Shown here: one piece after another, positions 57,166 to 64,000 of the stretch
Numbering within the stretch: the stretch's first letter is position 1
Layout: the number at the start of each line of letters is the position of its first letter
Assembly: GCF_023101685.1 (NCBI RefSeq)
Contig: NZ_CP082164.1
Span: forward strand, 9,641,001 to 9,705,000
Direction of reading: 5' to 3'
Length of the DNA stretch: 64,000 bases
Origin: Bradyrhizobium sp. 186
Lineage (GTDB): Bacteria > Pseudomonadota > Alphaproteobacteria > Rhizobiales > Xanthobacteraceae
The notes under the pieces: generated by a model
The model's input: the letters and a program-made list of their open reading frames with translations, nothing else
Told to the model about the DNA's origin: nothing
The model's database searches: none
Position numbers and translations under genes: made by a program

Positions 57166-57756
57166 CTACTCGTGCCAGCATTCGTTCCTGATCACGCGCG
57201 CGAGCTGGCGGCTGTGGTACTCTGCGCTGCCGGCGTTGACGATGGTAATGTCAGCCTGCGCGACGCTGTCATCGACGCTGCGGGTAAGCCGCTCCGCGAT
57301 ATTGCCGTCGCTGTGCCGCGCCCGTGCGGCAAGCCGCTGCGCCAGCACGTCCGGCGGCGCGGTGATCGCAACCACCACGACATTGGCATAGGCTTGGCGG
57401 AGCACGCCAATGACAGTGCGCGAGACGTTGACAACGACGGCACGACCGGCGCGGATGTCGTCGTTGATTTCGAGCGGCAGGGCGTAGGAATGCCCATGCG
57501 CCACCCAATGCACCGCGAAATCGCCGTGATCGCGTGCGCGGCGGAATTCGTCGGGATTCATCGCAATGTTGTCCTCGGCCGCGGAGGACTCACGCGTCAC
57601 GACACGGCGCGGGAAGACGACTTCGTGATCGTCGATGCAGGCCGCCTGCGCGAGCCGCAGCAGCGTATCCTTGCCGGCCCCGCTGGGGCCGACCACGAGC
57701 ACGAGACGCCCGGGGCCGATCGCGTCCGCCCGCTCCGGCGCCACGGTCTCGCTCAT
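57166..57756 (-). CDS. phnN: ribose 1,5-bisphosphate phosphokinase
   Basis: A 196-residue P-loop kinase: LVLVVGPSGAGKDTLLRLAQ (Walker A GPSGAGKD), FPRRVVTRESSAAEDNIAMN, DFAVHWVAHGHSYALPLEIN and RAVVVNVSRTVIGVL. It converts ribose 1,5-bisphosphate to PRPP, the last step of the C-P lyase pathway, returning the sugar to nucleotide metabolism. The ATG overlaps the phnM stop by 4 bases. Confidence 0.92.
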   Translation of the reverse strand: MSETVAPERADAIGPGRLVLVVGPSGAGKDTLLRLAQAACIDDHEVVFPRRVVTRESSAAEDNIAMNPDEFRRARDHGDFAVHWVAHGHSYALPLEINDDIRAGRAVVVNVSRTVIGVLRQAYANVVVVAITAPPDVLAQRLAARARHSDGNIAERLTRSVDDSVAQADITIVNAGSAEYHSRQLARVIRNECWHE

Positions 57757-58919
57757 GCGACACGGCCTCCTTCGCGCCAGACGCTGCGAACGACGGGAAC
57801 GCTGCCCGCGATATGCACGCGGATCAGATCGGCGCGCTTGCCGATCGCAATCTCACCGCGATCGGACAGGCCGACCGCGTCGGCGGGCGATTTCGTCACG
57901 GTGCGGATCGCCGACGGCAGATCGATCGTCGGCACGTGCTCGGGCAGTTGCAGCGCGCCCATCAGGAGGCTCGACGGGATGTAATCGGACGACAGGATGT
58001 CGAGCAGGCCTTCGCGGGCGAGATCGACCGCGGCGATGTTGCCGGAGTGAGAGCCGCCGCGTACGACGTTCGGCGCGCCCATCAAAATGTCGATGCCGGC
58101 CTGATGCAGGCCGCGCGCGGCCTCGATGGTGGTCGGGAACTCCGCCACCGCGACGCCATCGCGCACGGCGTCCGCGACGTTCTCCTCGGTGGTGTCGTCA
58201 TGGCTTGCGAGCGTAATCCTGTATCCCTGTGCGAGCGCGACGATCTCGCGCATGTTGGTCGCGGCATAGGCCTTCTGATAGGCGAAGCGCCGCGCGAACA
58301 GTTCATCGAGCTCGGCATCGGTCTTGCCGGCGCCCTTGCCACGGTAATAGTCGCGCAGCTTGACTTCGTCGCGGAACTGGCGCTGGCCGGGCGTGTGGTC
58401 CATCAGCGACATCAGCCGCACGTCGGGGCGGCCGACCAGCTCCTTGGCCTCCTCGACCACGCTCGGCATCGGGATCTCGCAGCGCAGATGCAGGAAGTGG
58501 TCGGCACGCAGGAGATCGGCCTCGCGCGCGGTCGTGATCGCAGCGGCCAATGTGCCGGCGCGGCCGTCGACTTCCTCCGCGCCATCCTCGCGCCAGACCC
58601 GAAGCGAGTCGAACACCGTGGTGATGCCTGAGGTCGCGAGCTGGCCGTCATAGGAGACGACGGCGGCGACCGGGTTCCAGAACACCTTTGGCCGCGGCAC
58701 GTAGTGCGCTTCGAGATGGTCGGTGTGGAGCTCGATCAGGCCGGGCATGATCAGGTCGCCGCCGGCATCCTCAGCACCTGCGGGCGCCCTGCCCTCGCCG
58801 ATTTCGGCGATGCGCCCATCTGCGAGAGCGAGCCAGCCCTGCTCGATCACCCGGTCGGCCAGCACGATCCTGGCATTGGCGATCACGGTTTCCTTCGGCT
58901 TGGCGTTCATGTCCTTCAT
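57753..58919 (-). CDS. phnM: ribose 1-methylphosphonate 5-triphosphate diphosphatase
   Basis: A 388-residue amidohydrolase-fold enzyme. Metal-binding motif in GLIELHTDHLEAHYVPRPKV, then HFLHLRCEIPMP, SLMDHTPGQRQFRDEVKLRD, ASHDDTTEENVADAVRDGVA and SDYIPSSLLMGALQLPEHVP with the catalytic Asp. It removes pyrophosphate from the triphosphate intermediate before C-P bond cleavage. It starts 6 bases after the phnL stop. Confidence 0.93.
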   Translation of the reverse strand: MKDMNAKPKETVIANARIVLADRVIEQGWLALADGRIAEIGEGRAPAGAEDAGGDLIMPGLIELHTDHLEAHYVPRPKVFWNPVAAVVSYDGQLATSGITTVFDSLRVWREDGAEEVDGRAGTLAAAITTAREADLLRADHFLHLRCEIPMPSVVEEAKELVGRPDVRLMSLMDHTPGQRQFRDEVKLRDYYRGKGAGKTDAELDELFARRFAYQKAYAATNMREIVALAQGYRITLASHDDTTEENVADAVRDGVAVAEFPTTIEAARGLHQAGIDILMGAPNVVRGGSHSGNIAAVDLAREGLLDILSSDYIPSSLLMGALQLPEHVPTIDLPSAIRTVTKSPADAVGLSDRGEIAIGKRADLIRVHIAGSVPVVRSVWREGGRVA

Positions 58920-58925
58920 TTTCCT

Positions 58926-59636
58926 TCAGGCCGCGGCGGCAAAGCTGGTGACGTCGACGATACGGTCGGCAATCAGATGGCGAATCTCGTCGTCATGGAC
59001 GATCGCGACCATGGCAACGCCCTGGCGCTTCTTCTCGCCGATCAGCTCGACCACGACAGCGCGGTTAGCGGCGTCGAGCGAAGCAGTCGGCTCGTCGAGG
59101 ATCAGGATCGGCAGGTCCGAGATGAAACCGCGCGCGATGTTGACGCGCTGCTGCTCGCCGCCGGAGAAGGTCGCGGGCGGTAGCTGCCAGAGCCGCTCGG
59201 GAATGTTGAGGCGATGCAGCAGGCTGCCCGCGCGCGCCTGCGCATCAGTTCGGCTCGTGCCGCCAGCGATCAGCGGCTCGGCGACGACGTCGATCGTGGC
59301 CACGCGCGGGACTGCGCGCAAGAACTGGCTGACATAGCCGATGGTCGAACGGCGGACGTTGATGACCTGCCGCGGTTCGGCGGTGGCGAGATCGATCAGC
59401 GCGCCGCGATGACGGATGCCGATGCGACCGGAGTCGCAGCGGTAGTTGCCGAAGATCATCTTCAGGATCGACGACTTGCCCGCGCCGGACGGGCCGGACA
59501 GCACGACACATTCGCCGGGGTCGACGTGGAAGGTGACGCCGCGCACCACCGGCAATTCGATGCCGCCTTGCAGGTGCATCGTGAAGGTCTTTTTGGCATC
59601 GGCGATGTCGATCATGGCAGTCATCGGAGGGCTCAT
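58926..59636 (-). CDS. phnL: C-P lyase ABC-type ATPase PhnL
   Basis: A 236-residue ABC ATPase: Walker A GPSGAGKSSILKMIFGNY, signature FSGGEQQRVNIARGF and Walker B LPILILDEPTASLDAANRAV. PhnL is an ABC subunit associated with the C-P lyase core, not a transporter part. The RRSTIGYVSQFLRAVPRVAT segment matches the PhnL Q-loop region. The start overlaps the phnK stop by 4 bases. Confidence 0.93.
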   Translation of the reverse strand: MSPPMTAMIDIADAKKTFTMHLQGGIELPVVRGVTFHVDPGECVVLSGPSGAGKSSILKMIFGNYRCDSGRIGIRHRGALIDLATAEPRQVINVRRSTIGYVSQFLRAVPRVATIDVVAEPLIAGGTSRTDAQARAGSLLHRLNIPERLWQLPPATFSGGEQQRVNIARGFISDLPILILDEPTASLDAANRAVVVELIGEKKRQGVAMVAIVHDDEIRHLIADRIVDVTSFAAAA

Positions 59637-60445
59637 GGCGGCAGAATCGAGGAGACGAGGAGTTGGGTGTAGGGCTCGCGGGGATCGTCGAGCACCTGGT
59701 CGGTGAGACCGGTCTCGATGACGCGGCCGCCCTTCATCACCATCACGCGATGCGACAGCAGTCGCGCGACCGCGAGATCGTGGGTGACGATGACGACGGC
59801 GAGATGCAGCTCGGCGACGAGATTGCGCAGGAGGTCGAGCAGGCGCGCCTGGACAGACACGTCAAGACCGCCAGTGGGCTCATCCATGAACACCAGCCGC
59901 GGCTCCGTGACGAGGTTGCGCGCGATCTGGAGACGCTGGCGCATGCCGCCGGAATAAGTGCGCGGCGGATCGTCGATGCGCGCGATGTCGATCTCGACGC
60001 GCGTGAGCCAGTCGGACGCGGTGTCACGGATGCGGCCATAGTGGTTCCAACCCACCGCCATCAGCCGCTCGCCGACATTGGCACCGGCCGAGACCGCCAT
60101 GCGCAGCCCCTGCGCGGGATCCTGGTGCACAAAACCCCAATCGGTGCGGAACAGGAAGCGCCGCTCGGCCTCGCCGAGCGTGGCGAGGTCGCGCGTGACG
60201 CCGTCGCGCATCCGGTAGGACACATGCCCGCCGCTGGCCGCGAGTTGGCCCGACAGGAGCTGGAGCAGCGTCGACTTGCCCGACCCGGATTCACCGACGA
60301 TCGCCAGCACCTCGCCGGGATAAAGCGAGAATGACACGTCGCGGCACGCAGCGATGCGGCCGTAGGACTTGCTGAGGGATTCGGCGACGAGCAGCGGCTC
60401 GTCATTTTCGAGCATGTTTGGCTCGAGCATGTCTCGATCAGCCAT
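59633..60445 (-). CDS. phnK: C-P lyase ABC-type ATPase PhnK
   Basis: A 270-residue ABC ATPase: Walker A GESGSGKSTLLQLLSGQL, the PhnK-specific FRTDWGFVHQDPAQGLRMAV, signature YSGGMRQRLQIARNL and Walker B LVFMDEPTGGLDVSVQARLL. It binds the PhnGHIJ core. The ATG lies inside the end of phnJ (8-base overlap) after GGGGG, showing tight coupling. Confidence 0.93.
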   Translation of the reverse strand: MADRDMLEPNMLENDEPLLVAESLSKSYGRIAACRDVSFSLYPGEVLAIVGESGSGKSTLLQLLSGQLAASGGHVSYRMRDGVTRDLATLGEAERRFLFRTDWGFVHQDPAQGLRMAVSAGANVGERLMAVGWNHYGRIRDTASDWLTRVEIDIARIDDPPRTYSGGMRQRLQIARNLVTEPRLVFMDEPTGGLDVSVQARLLDLLRNLVAELHLAVVIVTHDLAVARLLSHRVMVMKGGRVIETGLTDQVLDDPREPYTQLLVSSILPP

Positions 60446-61334
60446 TTGATTCCCCCTGCGCCCTCTCCTTGTACGGCGCGGCGCTGAGGCTGCCGTGATG
60501 GCCGGCGGCCTGGCGGCCCTCGCAATAGTCGGTGTCCGAGCAGACGAACATGCGACCGCCCTTGTCGTCGGTCACGATCTCGTCGAGATAGGAATTTTCC
60601 GCGCCGCACAGCGCACAGGGCGCGTTGAAGCGATAGGGCTCGAACGGGTGATCCTCGAAATCGAGCGATACGACCTGGGTATAAGGCGGAATCGCATAGA
60701 TGCGCTTCTCGCGTCCCGCGCCGAACAATTGCAGCGCCGGGCAATTATCCATCTTGGGATTGTCGAACTTCGGCGTCGGCGACGGATCCATCACATAGCG
60801 CGCGTTCACCTTCACCGGATAGGCATAGGCTGTCGCGATGTGGCCGAAGCGGGCAATGTCCTCATAAAGCTTCACATGCATCAGGCCGTATTCGGCGAGC
60901 GCATGCATGCGCCGCGTTTCGGTCTCGCGCGGCTCGAGGAAGCGCAGCGGTTCCGGGATCGGCACCTGATAGACCAGCACCTGGTTCTCGTGCAGCGCCG
61001 TCTCCGGGATGCGGTGCCGGGTCTGGATCACCGTTGCATCTTCCGTCGCCGTCGTCGTGGCGACGCCGGCGGTCTTGGCGAAGAATTTGCGGATCGAGAT
61101 CGCATTCGTCGTGTCGTCAGAACCCTGATCGATCACCTTCAGCACGTCTTGGGGCCCAAGGATCGCGGCCGTGACCTGCACGCCGCCGGTGCCCCAACCA
61201 TAGGGCATCGGCATTTCGCGGCTGGCGAACGGCACCTGATAGCCGGGGATCGCGATCGCCTTCAGGATCGCGCGGCGGATCATCCGCTTGGTCTGTTCGT
61301 CGAGATAGGCAAAATTGTAGGCCGGCGCGTTCAT
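60438..61334 (-). CDS. phnJ: carbon-phosphorus lyase, radical SAM subunit
   Basis: A 298-residue protein that cleaves the C-P bond. The Fe-S cysteines are in CALCGAENSYLDE and MFVCSDTDYCEGRQ (C-x2-C-x21-C-x5-C), with the last Cys as the thiyl-radical residue. Other conserved parts: MPMPYGWGTGGVQVTAAILG, RKFFAKTAGVATTTATEDAT, PIPEPLRFLEPRETETRRMH and RIYAIPPYTQVVSLDFEDHP. All expected residues are present. Overlaps phnI by 4 bases. Confidence 0.95.
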   Translation of the reverse strand: MNAPAYNFAYLDEQTKRMIRRAILKAIAIPGYQVPFASREMPMPYGWGTGGVQVTAAILGPQDVLKVIDQGSDDTTNAISIRKFFAKTAGVATTTATEDATVIQTRHRIPETALHENQVLVYQVPIPEPLRFLEPRETETRRMHALAEYGLMHVKLYEDIARFGHIATAYAYPVKVNARYVMDPSPTPKFDNPKMDNCPALQLFGAGREKRIYAIPPYTQVVSLDFEDHPFEPYRFNAPCALCGAENSYLDEIVTDDKGGRMFVCSDTDYCEGRQAAGHHGSLSAAPYKERAQGESNG

Positions 61335-62446
61335 TCCGCGGCCTCCTTCATGGGCTCTGCGGCATTGGCCTGGGCAACCCCTTCAGCAAATTCCTGGCGC
61401 AGCTTGCGCAAAAGACCAAGCTCGGACTGGAAGTCGACATAATGCGGCAGCTTCAGATGCTCGACGAAGCCGGTCGCCTGGACGTTGTCCGAATGCGACA
61501 TCACGAATTCCTCATCCTGCGCCGGCGCGACGGCCTCTTCACCCAATTCACGGGCGCGTAGCGCACGATCCACCAGCGCCATCGACATTGTCTTGCGCTC
61601 GCTCTGGCCGAAGGCGAGGCCATAGCCGCGGGTGAAGCACGGCGCTTCCGTCACTGAGCCCTTGAACTGGTTGACCATCTGGCACTCGGTGAGTTCGATC
61701 GAGCCGAGCGGCACGGCGAAGCCGACATCCTCGGCGAAGAATTCGACCGCGACCTCGCCGAAGCGGATCTCGCCGGCGAAGGGGTGGTTGCGGCCGTAGC
61801 CGCGCTGGGTGGAATAGCCCATCGCCAGCAGAAATCCTTCGTCACCGCGCGCGAGATTCTGCAAGCGCAGGTCGCGGTCCGCCGGGAAGTTTAGCGGCTC
61901 ACGCGTGAGATCGCCGACACTGGCGCCTTCTTCGGCGCGCGGCGAGGATTCGATCAACCCGTCACGGCCCAAAATATCGGTCACGCGCGGCGTCGGCGCC
62001 GTCGAAGCTTCGGCCGTCGCAGGCTCCTCGGGCACAAATCCCTCAGCGAGCGTCGGATCGAGCAGGCGGTGCGTATAGTCAAAGGTCGGCCCGAGAATCT
62101 GGCCGCCGGGAATGTCCTTGAAGGTCGACGACACCCGCCGCTGCACCCGCATCGCGCCGGTGTCGACCGGCTCGCTCGTGCCAAAGCGCGGCAGCGTGGC
62201 GCGGAACGCGCGGACCAGGAAGATCGCCTCGATCAGGTCGCCCCGCGCCTGCTTGATCGCGAGCGCCGCGAGTTCGCGGTCATAGAGCGAGCCTTCGCTC
62301 ATGACGCGGTCTACGGCCAGGCCAAGCTGTTCCGAGATCTGGTCGAGCGTGACTTCAGGCACACTCGGGTCACCGCGCCGCGCATTGGCGAGCAGGCGAT
62401 GAGCGTTCTCGATGGCGCGTTCGCCGCCTTTGACCGCGACATACAT
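61331..62446 (-). CDS. phnI: C-P lyase core subunit PhnI
   Basis: A 371-residue subunit starting MYVAVKGGERAIENAHRLLA. Conserved: DQISEQLGLAVDRVMSEGSL, YDRELAALAIKQARGDLIEA, LPRFGTSEPVDTGAMRVQRR, LLAMGYSTQRGYGRNHPFAG and VDFQSELGLLRKLRQEFAEG. With PhnGHL it links the phosphonate to ATP's ribose. A longer open frame upstream is antisense to phnH sequence and is rejected. It starts 4 bases after phnH. Confidence 0.94.
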   Translation of the reverse strand: MYVAVKGGERAIENAHRLLANARRGDPSVPEVTLDQISEQLGLAVDRVMSEGSLYDRELAALAIKQARGDLIEAIFLVRAFRATLPRFGTSEPVDTGAMRVQRRVSSTFKDIPGGQILGPTFDYTHRLLDPTLAEGFVPEEPATAEASTAPTPRVTDILGRDGLIESSPRAEEGASVGDLTREPLNFPADRDLRLQNLARGDEGFLLAMGYSTQRGYGRNHPFAGEIRFGEVAVEFFAEDVGFAVPLGSIELTECQMVNQFKGSVTEAPCFTRGYGLAFGQSERKTMSMALVDRALRARELGEEAVAPAQDEEFVMSHSDNVQATGFVEHLKLPHYVDFQSELGLLRKLRQEFAEGVAQANAAEPMKEAAE

Positions 62447-62450
62447 GTGA

Positions 62451-63059
62451 CTAGCTTCCCTTGTTCGCGACACGCGCGGTACGCGGGATCGCAACCACGG
62501 CATCATCGGCGACCAGCACCACGTCGATGCCGCGCGGAAACAGCGCCTCGTTGATGCGCAGCCGTTCGAACAGATCCGCCGGCCCGATCGTCGCATGGAG
62601 CGTTGCGGCGCCGTCGATGCCCGGGCCACGCAGCTCGAAGCTGCGCCCGGCGTCCAGGCTGTCAACCTGGAGGATCAAGGTGGTCGAACGGTCCGGATAT
62701 TCGTTGGTGCCGAGCGCGAGGCGCTCGAACCCCGGCAGCGCGGCGCCGTCGCTGATCAACGCAAAGCTCGCGATCGAGGAATCCTGGATGACCGGCGCGC
62801 CGGTATGGAATTTTAGCCATTTCACGACGTCGGAGCTTTCCGACATCGGCGCGTCGAGCCAGAGCGGCGTATCGTGATCGAACAGCGTCAGCGCAATCGC
62901 GGCCGTGCCGCGCATCATCGGTCCGGGCGCTCCCGCCATCGGCACGATGCGCTGGACCGAGCCCGGTCGCGCCATCGCATCCATGACCGAGCGAAAAGTC
63001 GATTGCGCCGACAAGACCTTGTCGACGAAACCCGGCGGCAGTTCCGCAATCGTGGTCAT
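62451..63059 (-). CDS. phnH: C-P lyase core subunit PhnH
   Basis: A 202-residue subunit: PGFVDKVLSAQSTFRSVMDA, MARPGSVQRIVPMAGAPGPM, ALTLFDHDTPLWLDAPMSES, FALISDGAALPGFERLALGT and ELRGPGIDGAATLHATIGPA. The start is ATG 63059, which overlaps no structured region and is 4 bases after the phnG stop. It dimerises within the PhnGHIJ complex. Confidence 0.93.
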   Translation of the reverse strand: MTTIAELPPGFVDKVLSAQSTFRSVMDAMARPGSVQRIVPMAGAPGPMMRGTAAIALTLFDHDTPLWLDAPMSESSDVVKWLKFHTGAPVIQDSSIASFALISDGAALPGFERLALGTNEYPDRSTTLILQVDSLDAGRSFELRGPGIDGAATLHATIGPADLFERLRINEALFPRGIDVVLVADDAVVAIPRTARVANKGS

Positions 63060-63063
63060 GGCC

Positions 63064-63519
63064 TCACCCCTCACCGCGCACCATGGTGTAAAAATCAACC
63101 TTCGTCGCGGCGGTCTCGGCCGCCGCCTGCTTGCGTCGCATCCTAAGCTGCTCGCGCAACGGCGCGATAACGTCCCGCTCGACGGCCACGCTAAAATCCC
63201 GCGACTGCACCAGTGCATCGCATAATGCGATCAGCCGCGCCTTCTCACTGTTGCGCCCGAGCGCGTAGCCGAAGCCGACCTCGCCGCTCGCAAGCCGCAC
63301 CGCGGCCCGCGACACCGTTGCTTCGCCCAGATTGAACGGCGCGCCGTCGCCGCCGACGCGACCGCGCAGCATGACGAGGCCATTTTCCGGCTCGCGCAGA
63401 TCCTGATGGTCGGGCAAAGAGAGAGTGCGGAGGCGAGCGGCGATCTCGCCCGCCTCCGCGTGCGCCAGCACGGCCATTGAGGCCTTGCGCTGGGCTTGCT
63501 GGTTGTTGTTCTGCGTCAC
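63064..63519 (-). CDS. phnG: C-P lyase core subunit PhnG
   Basis: A 151-residue subunit: QRKASMAVLAHAEAGEIAAR, REPENGLVMLRGRVGGDGAP, FNLGEATVSRAAVRLASGEV, GFGYALGRNSEKARLIALCD. GTG 63519 (VTQNNNQQ) is chosen, with GGTGGA upstream. A TTG 16 codons earlier lies inside the operator palindrome and would give unrelated residues. First gene of the operon. Confidence 0.9.
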   Translation of the reverse strand: MTQNNNQQAQRKASMAVLAHAEAGEIAARLRTLSLPDHQDLREPENGLVMLRGRVGGDGAPFNLGEATVSRAAVRLASGEVGFGYALGRNSEKARLIALCDALVQSRDFSVAVERDVIAPLREQLRMRRKQAAAETAATKVDFYTMVRGEG

Positions 63520-63544
63520 CGAATCCACCGAACTTGTCGAATTC

Positions 63545-63570
63545 AAGTTGTCTATGATAATAGACAACTT
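63545..63570. promoter_or_regulatory. perfect inverted repeat, probable PhnF operator
   Basis: Arms AAGTTGTCTA (63545-63554) and TAGACAACTT (63561-63570) with a six-base centre TGATAA. It lies between divergent phnG and phnF starts. GntR/HutC-type PhnF proteins bind inverted repeats of this size, so repression of both genes is expected. Confidence 0.75.
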
Positions 63571-63635
63571 GATACGAGAATGCCATGACTGTTTCGTGAC
63601 AGAGGCGTGATTTCCGGGCTAGGCTGACCAGCGAT

Positions 63636-64000
63636 ATGAGCATGCAAGACATTGCCTCTTCGGGCGTCGCGCTGTGGCGCCTGGTTGCCGACGGCATCGA
63701 GCGCGGCATCGCTGACGGCCGCTTTGCCGCCGGCGAAAAGTTGCCGGGCGAAATGGAGATCGCCGAAACCTATCGCGTGAACCGCCACACGGTGCGGCGC
63801 GCGCTGGCCGCGCTTGCCGAGCGCGGCCTGGTGCGCGCCGAGCGCGGCAGCGGAACCTATGTCGAGGCCCAACGTCTCGCTTACCCGCTGCGCTCGCGTA
63901 CCCGCTTCTCCGAGATCGTCGGCGCCGGCGGCCGCGAGCCGCGCGGCCAGTTGATCGAGGCCTCCGAAGACGTCGCGACCCGCGAGCTCGCGCGGGAGCT
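63636..64000 (+). CDS. phnF: GntR-family phosphonate regulator (partial)
   Basis: The first 121 codons of a HutC-type GntR regulator; the gene runs off the right edge. The winged helix is complete: VALWRLVADGIERGIADGRF, AAGEKLPGEMEIAETYRVNR, HTVRRALAALAERGLVRAER, GSGTYVEAQRLAYPLRSRTR. The UTRA-type ligand domain begins at about residue 100. Divergent from phnG, as usual for this regulator. Confidence 0.9.
   Translation, partial: MSMQDIASSGVALWRLVADGIERGIADGRFAAGEKLPGEMEIAETYRVNRHTVRRALAALAERGLVRAERGSGTYVEAQRLAYPLRSRTRFSEIVGAGGREPRGQLIEASEDVATRELARE

Noticed and set aside
1..64000. CRISPR arrays, rRNA genes, complete tRNA genes, integrase or LigD genes
   Set aside because: None seen. The repeats present are palindromic or dispersed, not regularly spaced; only a tRNA 3'-end-like fragment is found.

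Overview
The window looks like a soil or symbiotic alphaproteobacterium of the Bradyrhizobium / Nitrobacteraceae type. Evidence: high GC, many short DUF6894-type and other proteins typical of that group, a Ku end-joining locus, class III cyclases fused to SAM/AAA/TPR or hydrolase domains, an extensive phosphonate operon, and Bradyrhizobium-style palindromic intergenic repeats. This is family recognition by reading; no database was searched.

Region 1 (1-14.8 kb) is accessory and partly decayed. It holds the 5' part of dinB with a compensated frameshift, a DEDDh exonuclease, small lipoproteins and exported proteins, a cold-shock protein, many short unknown genes, a lone phage-type Rha regulator, a Nudix protein and an RHH regulator overlapping a secreted protein. 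Several genes are broken: two frameshifted small genes, one gene split by an in-frame TGA, and a junction at about 8.59 kb where two unrelated gene remnants abut.

Region 2 (14.8-27.4 kb) is a mobile-element-like block. It contains an IS1634-family element, small DNA-binding proteins, a four-helix membrane protein and a 1273-residue protein that appears to fuse an archaeo-eukaryotic-type primase to a helicase with four cysteines between Walker A and Walker B. That gene is translationally coupled to an unknown 183-residue protein. An IS1182-family element closes the block. This is the best candidate for an undescribed system.

Region 3 (27.4-41 kb) holds a Ku end-joining locus with a divergent DEDDh exonuclease (paralogous to the one at 1.6 kb) between inverted copies of a 50-bp repeat. 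It continues with an actinobacterial-type DapD, a cupin, two convergent adenylate cyclase-domain proteins, small lipoproteins among four copies of a 20-bp repeat, and an SDR. A tRNA-Thr 3'-end-like sequence at 40.85 kb may be an island attachment site.

Region 4 (41-56 kb) has an IS3-family element, a HAD phosphatase, a truncated duplicate of a luciferase-like monooxygenase gene beside the intact copy, and a dienelactone hydrolase. A catabolic operon follows (amidohydrolase, RidA, hydratase, FAH hydrolase, flavin reductase-like protein, TctC-type binding protein) under a divergent IclR regulator. MetY, an alpha/beta hydrolase, a basic protein and an SDR complete the region.

Region 5 (56.5-64 kb) is the C-P lyase operon phnGHIJKLMN plus a PPOX-type flavoprotein, read leftward, with divergent phnF and a perfect inverted-repeat operator between phnG and phnF. 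The phnCDE transporter is not in the window.
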